From positions 1 through 31,830 of the forward strand of contig CAKTNN010000026.1 in the NCBI GenBank assembly GCA_934589065.1: 31,830 nt of DNA. Reading direction: 5' to 3'. This DNA comes from an uncultured Oscillospiraceae bacterium. GTDB lineage: Bacteria; Bacillota; Clostridia; Oscillospirales; Oscillospiraceae. Shown piece after piece: positions 9,201 through 16,208 of this stretch. Numbering within the stretch: position 1 is the stretch's first letter; the number at the start of each line of letters is the position of its first letter. The notes under the pieces were generated by a model, which made no database searches, had not been told where the DNA came from, and saw nothing but the letters and a program-made list of their open reading frames with translations. Made by a program: the position numbers and the translations under genes.

Positions 9201-9385
9201 TGCAGCGGCTGACCCGGCGCTCCATTGGCGGCAGCCAATACGCGACCGTTCACAAGGGCAGCGTCATCGTCATGCACATGCAGGAGAACGCCAAGTATAC
9301 CGCCCAGGCACTGGATGAAATGATTCCCGTCTGGCGCGCCCAGGGCTACAGCTTTGCCCGTATTGATGATTATCTGGGTGAATAA
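6290..9385 (+). CDS. Membrane-anchored protein with tandem NodB-like segments; C-terminal polysaccharide deacetylase
   Basis: A 1031-aa extracytoplasmic protein held by one N-terminal helix (about 13-33). The last 220 residues form a polysaccharide deacetylase (NodB/CE4) domain: LTFDDW with D819/D820, metal histidines in CHTDQH (H870, H874), MFRPP (R930-P932) and VIVMHMQ (H996). Earlier segments starting near residues 85, 320 and 528 repeat the layout hydrophobic strand, helix, HG(L/A)xxTFF-like strand, then an index helix ending in AGxxI or SGxEL, for example TATFFIT and CGTFFVT, but lack the aspartate and histidine ligands. Only the last copy can be catalytic in the usual way; the others may bind sugar. 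The family removes N-acetyl groups from GlcNAc polymers. As first gene of an operon with a PilZ-GT2 it probably trims or guides the nascent polysaccharide outside the membrane. Confidence 0.85.
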   Translation: MDKGTKAKRIRSFVLIGILIALAIAAGVIWWFYYCNKTYVSGAVASVDGTIRVNQPGTRAELDQQSGGTPASVISDDAETDTRIGLTFLGLSDDAETNAAVVQLVKEHGLKATLAISATDAIEHQEAVQAFLDAGVQIISNGATGESNLQNQSQEDILASLSTSKESLSAGFGRTVSLLYCSSTELTSTILRAAQVSGYQAVVDPEAKNVLDDYSFSQEQAAKDYVTGLHGSTVVVVSLRGPVQPIQYEPPIAIQKPAIDKKPDLQTTPAVELPSLTMQVQWLVDALDAQQKETEYVSNFPLISGLTLLKERVQASESPLALVYHSALTSENLAGIGISGLPATQDVSAVLSLLKENRATATFFITAQEAGSRTTDIRKLVSAGCNIGVALPAQALDGLSSVQVFDLLNKNLQSFSSLPGYVQLVLAEDSSSMSALRKSAEQLGVTLVQPDSPDSPVPGALYLFSNPEEITALRKSAPELELLNIASVLERSGGISVPSSSAINTLRSENGGVLSSAEHSLHTTARHSGLAFYGLTNTTAAEDAARRLAGHGACGTFFVTLSELTANPTTIEAILESGNELGIYYRVTADYPQTFRAVASYLSSWKAYAQWRYGTASQCVFLRVDTVEEETLEAIHASGCRVTVGSIQPLKKLDKDIQEVAAEQLEALGTLRIQRGAFVFFDLNYFSADAYAQVGSTLLGDALDGFFREAVDSVAYRSQETGEIADDSRFAITPLSQLYSVPGQYSFCTEAQTDIALDKNVLTDLPSDDARFQLIRQRYFGNVDVRGSAKLPGFTGMELSQLDRKGTFTDDPVLFLTFDDWGTEQSINPLLYVLEKHGVKATFFIRTGYVDDNPNLLRSIAEQGHQIACHTDQHLPLADALDEKEKRMTSLTEEEALTLREDLVTAYNKLYRYTGDVVVDGKSALSRMFRPPTLAVSKLGLSQVFDVGYDYSISGDYSTGDYEASSYADMLQRLTRRSIGGSQYATVHKGSVIVMHMQENAKYTAQALDEMIPVWRAQGYSFARIDDYLGE

Positions 9386-9397
9386 GGAGGAATAAAC

Positions 9398-11281
9398 GTG
9401 CGTCTGTTTCATAAAAAAACATCCAGACCGAAGCCGGAAACCGTTGACGGCGATATCCTTCTTGACGAAAAGAAGGATCGTCGAAACCTTCCTGATGTCC
9501 CAGATCCCACCGGGCAGCGCTCCGCCTGTGACCGCCGGGGTACCGGAACCCAGGAGGATGACCTGGAAACCCGGATGAAAAAGCGCAAATCCGGCATCCG
9601 CTTTCAGTCCCGTTTCCCGGTAGAGGTACGCTTCCAGGGCACTCGGGGAACACGCCGCACCCTTTCCTGCACCAGTCTGGATATTTCCAGCACCGGGATT
9701 CTCCTCCGGCTGGAAAACGAGGAGGATTCCCTCCTTCTGCAGGGAAGCTCCCGGATATCCCTCCGTTTTCGCATTCCCGCCGGGAGTATGCCGGAAGGGT
9801 ACGAAATGCGGGTAAAAACCGGAGCAAGCCTCGTGCGCACCTGCACGGTGGATGGTGCTCCCTGTGCCGCCTTCTCCTTTACCGAAGACCTTTCCACCTA
9901 TGCCCAGCGGCATAAGGACCGGTATCTCTACCTGGGCTCCAGTATCCTGCTGCTGTTCGTCAGTCTGGTGATCATCCTGATGCGTAGTGAAAGCGTGATT
10001 TACTACAAGTACAATGCCATTTTGTACTCCTATAGTATTATTGCCGCACTGTTTCTGCTGACCCGCTACCTATATGGCGCGCTGTACCGGCCCGTAAAAA
10101 TCAATCCGGATTTCAAGCCCAGCGTCACCATTATTATCCCCTGCTTTAACGAGGAGCGGTGGATCAGCCGCACCATTCTCTCCTGCATGAATCAGCATTA
10201 CCCCGCCGACAAGCTGGAAGTCATTGTGGTGGATGACTGCTCCTCCGACCGTTCCGTAGAGGTCATTCAGAAAACCATTGCAGATCTGACGTCTTCCGAA
10301 GGGGAGCGTCTGAATATACGCAATCGCCTGAGCTGCCTGGTTCAGGAAAAGAACGCCGGCAAGCGGGCCGCCCTCTGCCGGGGTGTGGACAAAGCCAAGG
10401 GCGAGCTGGTGGTATTTGTGGACTCGGATAGTTTTCTGGATCCCTACGCCATTGTAAACCTGGTGCAGCCCTTCCAGGACCCAAAAATGGGTGGCGTCGC
10501 CGGGCGAACCGATGTTGCCAACACCTATACCAATACCCTGACAAAAATGCAGGCCGTCCGGTATTACATTGCCTTCCGGGTCATGAAGGCCTCGGAAGCC
10601 CTGTTTGATACCGTCACCTGCCTGTCCGGCCCCCTGTCCTGCTACCGGAAGGATCTGGTGCTTGCCCATAAAGAAGACTGGCTGAACCAGAGATTCCTGG
10701 GTCATAAGGCCACCTTTGGGGATGACCGTGCCATGACCAACTTTGTGCTGAAAGATCACCGCACCTTTTATCAGGATACCGCCGTTTGCTCCACCATCGT
10801 GCCCAACAAGCAAAAAGTCTTTTTGAAGCAGCAGATGCGCTGGAAGCGCTCCTGGCTTCGGGAGTCTCTGATGGCAGGCGCATTTATGTGGCGCAAAGAG
10901 CCCTTTGCCGCCTTTAATTTCTACATTGGCCTGCTGGTTCCCATTCTGGCCCCTGTAGTTGTGGCCTATAACCTGTTTTACGTTCCCTTCACCCAGCACA
11001 TCTTCCCCACCACCTTCCTGGTCGGACTTATGCTGATGTCGCTGATGATGAGCTTTGCTCAGCTGTTCTTCCGGAAGAGCTCCACCTGGTATTTTGGCTT
11101 TGTCTTCTGCCTGTATTACGAGGCAATCCTTCTGTGGCAGATGCCCATTGCCTGGCTCACCTTCTGGAAATCCACCTGGGGCACCCGTATGACCCCCAGC
11201 GATATCCTGGCGCGCCAAAAGTTGAAACTGCGCCGGCAGAAATCCACCGCCGAACCGCAGGAGGAGCACGCCAATGTATAA
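9398..11281 (+). CDS. PilZ-domain GT2 polysaccharide synthase, hyaluronan-synthase-like
   Basis: A 627-aa processive glycosyltransferase. A basic, disordered N-terminus leads into a PilZ domain (about 65-165) with both c-di-GMP motifs: RFQSR (R68, R72) and DISSTG (D95, S97, G100). Two membrane helices (about 180-225) precede the GT2 domain, which has TIIIPCFNEE, VVDDCSSD (D279/D280), VDSDS (D342, D344), GDDRAMTNF (D442/D443) and QQMRW (Q478, R481, W482). About three further helices form the export channel. The GDDR...QQMRW block is closest in feel to HasA/NodC synthases. GTG at 9398 is the start, 7 bases after AAGGAGG. Having PilZ at the N-terminus is the reverse of bacterial cellulose synthase BcsA. 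Product is probably a HexNAc-containing polymer; the exact sugar is unknown. Confidence 0.92.
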   Translation: MRLFHKKTSRPKPETVDGDILLDEKKDRRNLPDVPDPTGQRSACDRRGTGTQEDDLETRMKKRKSGIRFQSRFPVEVRFQGTRGTRRTLSCTSLDISSTGILLRLENEEDSLLLQGSSRISLRFRIPAGSMPEGYEMRVKTGASLVRTCTVDGAPCAAFSFTEDLSTYAQRHKDRYLYLGSSILLLFVSLVIILMRSESVIYYKYNAILYSYSIIAALFLLTRYLYGALYRPVKINPDFKPSVTIIIPCFNEERWISRTILSCMNQHYPADKLEVIVVDDCSSDRSVEVIQKTIADLTSSEGERLNIRNRLSCLVQEKNAGKRAALCRGVDKAKGELVVFVDSDSFLDPYAIVNLVQPFQDPKMGGVAGRTDVANTYTNTLTKMQAVRYYIAFRVMKASEALFDTVTCLSGPLSCYRKDLVLAHKEDWLNQRFLGHKATFGDDRAMTNFVLKDHRTFYQDTAVCSTIVPNKQKVFLKQQMRWKRSWLRESLMAGAFMWRKEPFAAFNFYIGLLVPILAPVVVAYNLFYVPFTQHIFPTTFLVGLMLMSLMMSFAQLFFRKSSTWYFGFVFCLYYEAILLWQMPIAWLTFWKSTWGTRMTPSDILARQKLKLRRQKSTAEPQEEHANV

Positions 11282-13142
11282 ATTTGAAACCAGAAAAGAT
11301 GTATGGAAGGCGCTCCGCTCCATTCTGGAAGCCGCCGCCCTGGTTCTGCTGGCGTTTGTCGCCATCCGCACCCTTACGGCAAACAATACCTACATTCCCT
11401 ATGACCCCACAGACCCGAATGTGGTCAGTGGAATTGACAACGGTTTTCTTGCCGTATCCTACTTTGGCGTTGACCGGCAGATGACGGATACCCTGGTATC
11501 CGCCCAGCAGCTGGATGAGCAGCTTGGCGCCCTCCACAGCCTGGGCTATGTGACCGTCAGCCAGCAGGACATTGAGGACTACTATCAAAACGGAACCGCG
11601 CTCCCGGATAAGGCCCTGTTCCTTCTGTTTGAAGACGGGCGGCGGGACACCGCCATGTTCGCGGAGAAAATACTGGAAAAGTACAATTATAAGGCGACCA
11701 TCCTAAGCTATGCCGATAAATTTGAAGAAAAAGATCCTAAATTTCTCTCTGCAAAGGATCTGCAGAAGCTTGCAAAAACCGGTTTCTGGGAATTGGGCAC
11801 AAACGGCTATCGCCTGTCCTACATCAATACCTACGACCGCTATGACCGGTTCCTGGGTCAGCTGACCAGTGACGAATTTGTGCAGATCAACGAGTATCTG
11901 GGCCGGGATTACAACCACTACCTGATGGATTTTATCCGGGATGAGGAACGGATTCCTACGGAAAGCTATCAGGAAATGGACAGCCGAATCACCCAGGATT
12001 ACCGCTATATGCAGCAGATTTTTACCCAGGAGCTGGGGATCATGCCCAGGCTATACTGTCTGATGCACGCAAACACCGGTCGCTTTGGCAGCAACAGCAC
12101 TGTCAGCCAGGTAAACGAAAAAAACATCACCGCGCTTTTCGCCATGAACTTTAACCGGGATGGCTACTCCCTCAACTCTAAAGATTCCTCCGTCTACGAT
12201 CTGACCCGCATTCAGCCCCAGGCCAGCTGGAATACCAACCGGCTGCTGATGCGTCTGTGGGATGACCTGCCGGACAGCCGGAAGGACGAAATTCTGTTTG
12301 TCACCGGCGCGCCGAGGATTGCTCAGGACAATGCGGCACACTGGACGCTTGAAAAGGGCGCAGTGGAATACAAAAAGGATACTATCATCCTCACCTGCCT
12401 TCCCAAAGGGGAAGGGCTGCTGGCTCTTGCGGACAGTGCCGAGAATGTGACCGTGGAAGCCGAGCTGGGAGGAAACCAGATTGGCATTCAGACCATTTAT
12501 CTCCGGGCAAATTCCGATTACAGCAGCTTCCTTTCCGTTTCTCTGGAAAATAATCTGCTGACCGTGTCCGAAACCACCGGCGGCGCTTTCACCGATTTGT
12601 TTGAACTGAATCTCCACGAATTGGTTCCCGAAGAAGATCGTGTCTCCCTGGAGGAGGATTCCCGCGATGCCCTCACTGCGGAATTCAATGTCCGGGGCCG
12701 GTTCGCCCAGAGTCCCGCCGACAGCATGGTCTTCTACTCCGAAGCCAGAAAGGCAAAAAGCGCCCCTGCCGCCTCGGTTTCCGATGGTGCAGAGGAATAT
12801 GTCCCGGAGCTGCAAATCAATACCCGCGGTTCTGTCAAGCTGAGCGTTTCCCTTACCGGAAGTACTCTGCACGTATTGGTAGATGGGCAGGATGTAACCG
12901 GCCCGCTCACCGTATCCACTCAGGGCTCTGGCGGTATTGCCATCGGCTCCGGTTGGGGCGGCTGGGGCTACAGCCAGCGCAATGTCGCCGATGACGTATA
13001 CGACGGCGTCTTCCACAACCTGGTCATCACCGAAAACGGTACAATTCTCTATGAGAATCGCCTGCGGGGCTTTGCCAAGGCATGGGATGTCCTGGCAACC
13101 GGATGCATGAACGTTGTAAACTGGTTCATCACTAATCTCTGA
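11274..13142 (+). CDS. Membrane-anchored NodB-fold protein lacking active-site residues, with C-terminal beta domain
   Basis: A 622-aa protein with one N-terminal helix (about 15-30) and an outer part. Residues about 60-340 follow the NodB plan of IcaB/PgaB-type proteins: FLLFEDGRRD stands where TFDDG is expected (E120 for the first aspartate, D121 kept), and WELGTNGYRL stands where the SHTxxH histidines belong (N177, L181). The metal site is therefore not intact. A beta-rich middle follows. The end (about 530-605, with SVKLSVSLTGSTLHVLVDG and FHNLVI) resembles a LamG or concanavalin-like sandwich, which often binds sugar. The ATG lies in the end of the synthase gene (8-base overlap), 9 bases after AGGAGG, so the two are co-translated. 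Likely role: polysaccharide binding or a synthase partner rather than an enzyme. Confidence 0.72.
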   Translation: MYKFETRKDVWKALRSILEAAALVLLAFVAIRTLTANNTYIPYDPTDPNVVSGIDNGFLAVSYFGVDRQMTDTLVSAQQLDEQLGALHSLGYVTVSQQDIEDYYQNGTALPDKALFLLFEDGRRDTAMFAEKILEKYNYKATILSYADKFEEKDPKFLSAKDLQKLAKTGFWELGTNGYRLSYINTYDRYDRFLGQLTSDEFVQINEYLGRDYNHYLMDFIRDEERIPTESYQEMDSRITQDYRYMQQIFTQELGIMPRLYCLMHANTGRFGSNSTVSQVNEKNITALFAMNFNRDGYSLNSKDSSVYDLTRIQPQASWNTNRLLMRLWDDLPDSRKDEILFVTGAPRIAQDNAAHWTLEKGAVEYKKDTIILTCLPKGEGLLALADSAENVTVEAELGGNQIGIQTIYLRANSDYSSFLSVSLENNLLTVSETTGGAFTDLFELNLHELVPEEDRVSLEEDSRDALTAEFNVRGRFAQSPADSMVFYSEARKAKSAPAASVSDGAEEYVPELQINTRGSVKLSVSLTGSTLHVLVDGQDVTGPLTVSTQGSGGIAIGSGWGGWGYSQRNVADDVYDGVFHNLVITENGTILYENRLRGFAKAWDVLATGCMNVVNWFITNL

Positions 13143-13161
13143 TAGGAGCATTTACCCAAAG

Positions 13162-14205
13162 ATGAAAAAGATACTTTTCATCGGCCTTCTCTTCCCTGCC
13201 CTGTTTTTCCTGCTCACCGGCTGCAAGGCAGCGGAAGCGTCCCCCGTTCCCACAGAGGTTCCCACAATCGTAGAAGAAACCCAGGCAGATCCGGAGTCCC
13301 AGGAAATCCAAGACCCGATCCAGGCCCTGACGGTATGGAGCGCCTACTGGGATTGCCAGGGAAACGCCGAGACAATTTTGAAGAATAAAGACTCTATTCA
13401 GACCGTCAGCCTGTTTGCCGCCTATTTTCAGGAGGATACCCTGTTCATCCCCGAAAGCACCCTGGATACGCTTCAGGCCCTTCGCGCCGGTGGATGGGAT
13501 CGGGCGATCTATCTGTCGGTTGTAAACGATGTGATTGCAGGGGGCACCAGCATTCAAAAGGACACCGCCATACTCCACACCGTCTTATCCGAGCCCCATG
13601 CCGAGGCCCATGCCAGGGAGCTGGTAACCCTTGCCAAAAGCAACGGCTTTGACGGCATTGAAATCGATTACGAAAAAATACGCAAGGACATAGAGCTGTG
13701 GGATCGGTTCCTCCACTTTGAGGAGGCCCTGATTACCATAGCCCAGGAAGAAAACTTAGGCGTTCGGATCATCCTGGAGCCCAGCACCCCCGTGGAGCAG
13801 CTGACCTTTCCCCAGGGGGCAGAGTATGTGGTCATGTGCTACAATCTCTATGGCGGCGGAACGGATCCGGGCCCCAAAACCAATCTCAGCCATCTGGCGT
13901 CCCTATACGACCGTTTCCGCGTGCTGCCGAATATTTCCTTTGCCCTGGCAAACGGCGGCTTTGACTGGGCGGAGTCCTCCACCAGCCCATCCGCCCTCAC
14001 TGCCTCCGAAGCTGCGGCTCTGGCCCAGGAAAGCGGGGCTGCCCCCCAGCGGGAAGAAAGCAGCGGAGCCATATCCTTTCAGTATGCAAAGGATGGCGTT
14101 CTCCACACGGTCTGGTATGCCGACAGCGAAACCCTTTCGATATGGGCAAAAAAGCTTGCCGCCTGTGCAGGCAGCGCAGTGCCCATCAGCCTGTGGCGGC
14201 TGTAG
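13162..14205 (+). CDS. Lipoprotein with GH18-like glycoside hydrolase domain
   Basis: A 347-aa protein with a lipoprotein signal (lipobox LLTGC, C21) and an acidic, Pro/Thr-rich linker to about residue 50. The rest resembles a GH18 (chitinase-type) barrel: FDGIEIDYE carries the catalytic glutamate E171 and D169, with E167 replacing the first inner aspartate of DxxDxDxE; YVVMCYNLYGGG and FALANGGFDW follow as in later barrel strands. GH18 enzymes cut GlcNAc-type beta-1,4 linkages, and PgaB of Gram-negative poly-GlcNAc systems pairs a deacetylase with a GH18-related domain. Here the two functions are on separate proteins of one operon. The nearest ribosome site (AGGAG, 13144-13148) is 13 bases away, so translation may be weak. 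Probably anchored on the outer face of the membrane. Confidence 0.8.
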   Translation: MKKILFIGLLFPALFFLLTGCKAAEASPVPTEVPTIVEETQADPESQEIQDPIQALTVWSAYWDCQGNAETILKNKDSIQTVSLFAAYFQEDTLFIPESTLDTLQALRAGGWDRAIYLSVVNDVIAGGTSIQKDTAILHTVLSEPHAEAHARELVTLAKSNGFDGIEIDYEKIRKDIELWDRFLHFEEALITIAQEENLGVRIILEPSTPVEQLTFPQGAEYVVMCYNLYGGGTDPGPKTNLSHLASLYDRFRVLPNISFALANGGFDWAESSTSPSALTASEAAALAQESGAAPQREESSGAISFQYAKDGVLHTVWYADSETLSIWAKKLAACAGSAVPISLWRL

Positions 14206-14226
14206 GGTTTCTTTCCCCAAAAAGAT

Positions 14227-14260
14227 ACTCCCAGGCAGTCACGCCTGGGAGTGCTTTTTT
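14227..14260 (+). terminator. Terminator of the exopolysaccharide operon
   Basis: A perfect ten-pair stem ACTCCCAGGC (14227-14236) / GCCTGGGAGT (14243-14252) with a 6-base loop, then GC and six T. It closes the operon that begins at 6290. Confidence 0.9.
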
Positions 14261-14281
14261 CTCTTATTGTTTGTTTCCCTG

Positions 14282-14498
14282 GTCATTGTAAGCCGGCGCG
14301 CGCACTGCCCCCTACCCCGTCATTGCTTTCTCAGCGTGCACACTGCCCCTCCCCCGTCATTGCTTTCTCAGCGTGCACACTGCCCCTCCTTCGTCATTGC
14401 GAGGCAGTGCTCACACTTCTCTCCTTCGTCATTGCGAGGCAGTGCGCACACTTCCCTCCTTCGTCATTGCGGGGCGGTGCGCACTGCTCCGCGCTAAG
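14282..14498 (+). repeat. Tandem array of six 35-37 bp units beginning GTCATTG
   Basis: GTCATTG recurs at 14282, 14319, 14356, 14393, 14428 and 14463, at spacings of 37, 37, 37, 35 and 35 bases. Middle units share GCTTTCTCAGCGTGCACACTG-like text, later ones GCGAGGCAGTGCGCACAC-like text. The core is the same as, but inverted to, the units at 14740-14939. No gene is supported here; open frames follow from the repeat period. Confidence 0.8.
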
Positions 14499-14592
14499 AG
14501 CCGCCTTCGGCGGTTGCGCTATGCACAGCGCTGCGGCGCTAGACTGCCGTGGCAATCTCGGGCGTGGTACAGCCCTGGTTGAATGGTACTGC

Positions 14593-14700
14593 GGCTCCCT
14601 TGTGTAAAGGGAGCTGTCAAATGCCAGGCTGACTGAGGGATTGAAAGCCCCTCCCCCGATGGGCAGCGTGGCACGCCGCAGCCGTGACGGAGTGAGGAAG
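14593..14700. repeat. Second palindromic repeat family, two units
   Basis: The first unit has the stem GCTCCCTT (14594-14601) / AAGGGAGC (14607-14614) followed by TGTCA...CTGACTGAGGGATT. A second, shorter unit (about 14668-14698) reads GTGGCACGCC...GTGACGGAGTGAG. Both share the plan 'TGxCA, small hairpin, TGAC, GGAxTGAG' with the copy at 14961-15008. Such elements are scattered between genes in Oscillospiraceae genomes, as I recall them; function unknown. Confidence 0.55.
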
Positions 14701-14739
14701 CGGCACGGTGGTGTCTTTAGGCTGTCTAAATATCCGGGG

Positions 14740-14939
14740 GATTGCCACACCAGTCTGCGGACTGGTTCGCAATGACAGGTGAGAGGTCAAGATTGCCACA
14801 CCAGTGCTGCGGCACTGGCTCGTAATGACAGGTGAAAGGGCTAAGATTGCCACACCAGTGCTGCGGCACTGGCTCGCAATGACAGGGGTAGGGTCAAAAT
14901 TCCCACGCCAGTGACATTGGTCACTGGCTCGTAATGACA
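14740..14939 (-). repeat. Four inverted-orientation units with ATTGCCACACCAGT hairpins
   Basis: Units begin near 14740, 14791, 14845 and 14898 (spacings about 51-54). Each has ATTGCCACACCAGT, a short loop, the matching ACTGG, then TTCGCAATGACA or CTCGTAATGACA. The CCAGTGCTGCGGCACTGG hairpin is perfect in two units; a third has changed its stem to CCAGTGACATTGGTCACTGG, keeping pairing. The ending GCAATGAC is the reverse complement of the GTCATTGC that starts the array at 14282, so both blocks are one family in opposite orientation. Confidence 0.8.
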
Positions 14940-14960
14940 CGGCGCGGCGCAGCCGCCTTG

Positions 14961-15008
14961 CCTTCCCTAGTAGGGAAGGTGGCACACGCGAAGCGTGTGA
15001 CGGATGAG
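14961..15008. repeat. Palindromic repeat unit of the second family
   Basis: CCTTCCCTA (14961-14969) pairs with TAGGGAAGG (14971-14979), directly followed by TGGCACACGC / GCGTGTGACGGATGAG, where CACACGC (14983-14989) and GCGTGTG (14993-14999) form a second stem with loop GAA. Two adjacent hairpins, no coding potential. The rest of the spacer up to 15200 holds one more hairpin (CTTTGGC...GCCAAAG, about 15133-15161) and a stray GTCATTG at 15177. Confidence 0.6.
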
Positions 15009-15200
15009 TTGTCTTCACGTTTCAGCAATAACTCTGTCCCGTTGAACAGAAAAACCGTAGAAAGTTAGGCTGCGCCATTCAACGGAAACGTTGTGTAATC
15101 GGGACGCGCAGAGACTCCCCAGTCTCGCTTTGCTTTGGCTCCCCCTGTAGGGAGGCCAAAGCGCTGCGCGCCCTTCGTCATTGAGAACCAGCGCTGCGGG

Positions 15201-16205
15201 CTACAGGCTGGGGTAGATGGTGGGCAGGCTGCGGGGGATTTCCCGCTTTCTGGTAACATACCACAGGGCCGTGCCCAAAATGGCAACGCCCAGCATACAG
15301 CAGGACATCACCGTATAGGCAAAGGCCGCCTGGTTGCCATGGCGCTGGACATAATACTCCATCCAGCCGCCCCCCGCCAGCAAAACGGCACAGGAGAGCA
15401 GCAGCACCATGCAGCCAGGCATCCATCCCTCTGATTTCCGATAGCGCAGGGCAAACACCGCAAGGGGCAGCAGAATTGCCGCCACGCAGGCAATCTGCAC
15501 TACGCTGACAAAACCGTTGCTCCGAAAATACAGGCTATCGTAACGGGTGGAATCCAGCACCGCCTGGCTGGCGCCATAATACAGGCAGAACAGCCAGAAA
15601 ATATCCCCCGGCTTTCTGCGATGGTCTACCCTTCTCCAAAAGAACAGAAAGGTCAGCACCAGGAAGATCACCCCCGCCGCTGCCGCCTGCAGCAGGAAGG
15701 TTGCCAGGCGATATTCCGCAATGCCCGTAGCACTGTTCACCAGACTGGTTCCCCAGAAGGATGGATTCTCCAAAATCTGCCCCCGGTCTGCGGTATTGCA
15801 GAAGCCGGAGAGCCTGCCAATACCCACAGCCCCCACACCGGCAACACTCAGGGCATCCAGCATCGCCCCAAAGTGCCTTCCCCGGCGCAGCAGCGCCATC
15901 AGGCAGGCCGCCAGAAATACTCCGGCAAAGCAGCCCAGCAGTGCAAAGCCGCCGTAGCTGTAATCCGTCAGCGCCGAAGAAAGGCTCCGGTAGCTATCCT
16001 GTCGGAAATACCAGTGGAACAGTCGGCCCAGGATCACCGCCCCAATCAGGGCAAGGGGCACAACACAGAACGCCCCCAGGCAATCGTGCTCATCCCACAG
16101 ATAGAAAAACCAGAACAGCAGCACACCGGCAAGGGCTGCCATCACCTGAATCACGGTGCTCCAATAAATGCTGTATGGGCCCACCAGAAATGCAATGGAA
16201 TCCAT
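15201..16205 (-). CDS. Lgt-like multi-pass membrane protein with eroded active site
   Basis: A 334-aa protein with about eight membrane helices. Its start (FLVGPYSIYW), its ILGRLFHWYF, SYGGFALLG, GIGRLSGFCN and LFCLYYG blocks fall in the order of prolipoprotein diacylglyceryl transferase (Lgt). However, residues important in E. coli Lgt appear changed: the Tyr26 position is Ser, the His103 of HGG is Tyr (SYGG), Asn146 of GRxGN is Gly (GRLSG) and Arg239 is Gln (YYGASQ). It is therefore probably not the housekeeping Lgt. It begins 4 bases after the stop of the preceding gene, with AAAGGAG lying in that gene's end. A role on a lipid or glycan precursor linked to the NAGPA protein is a guess. Confidence 0.7.
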   Translation of the reverse strand: MDSIAFLVGPYSIYWSTVIQVMAALAGVLLFWFFYLWDEHDCLGAFCVVPLALIGAVILGRLFHWYFRQDSYRSLSSALTDYSYGGFALLGCFAGVFLAACLMALLRRGRHFGAMLDALSVAGVGAVGIGRLSGFCNTADRGQILENPSFWGTSLVNSATGIAEYRLATFLLQAAAAGVIFLVLTFLFFWRRVDHRRKPGDIFWLFCLYYGASQAVLDSTRYDSLYFRSNGFVSVVQIACVAAILLPLAVFALRYRKSEGWMPGCMVLLLSCAVLLAGGGWMEYYVQRHGNQAAFAYTVMSCCMLGVAILGTALWYVTRKREIPRSLPTIYPSL

Positions 16206-16208
16206 GCC

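Noticed and set aside
14282..14498. CRISPR-like array (regular 35-37 base period)
   Set aside because: The conserved core is only about 8-20 bases, the intervening text is also similar between units, and the same core occurs inverted nearby; no cas genes. It is a tandem extragenic repeat.
13826..14607. Forward frames running from the GH18 gene into the repeat block
   Set aside because: They are generated by the other frame of the GH18 gene and by the short repeat period; they cross the operon terminator and lack ribosome sites.
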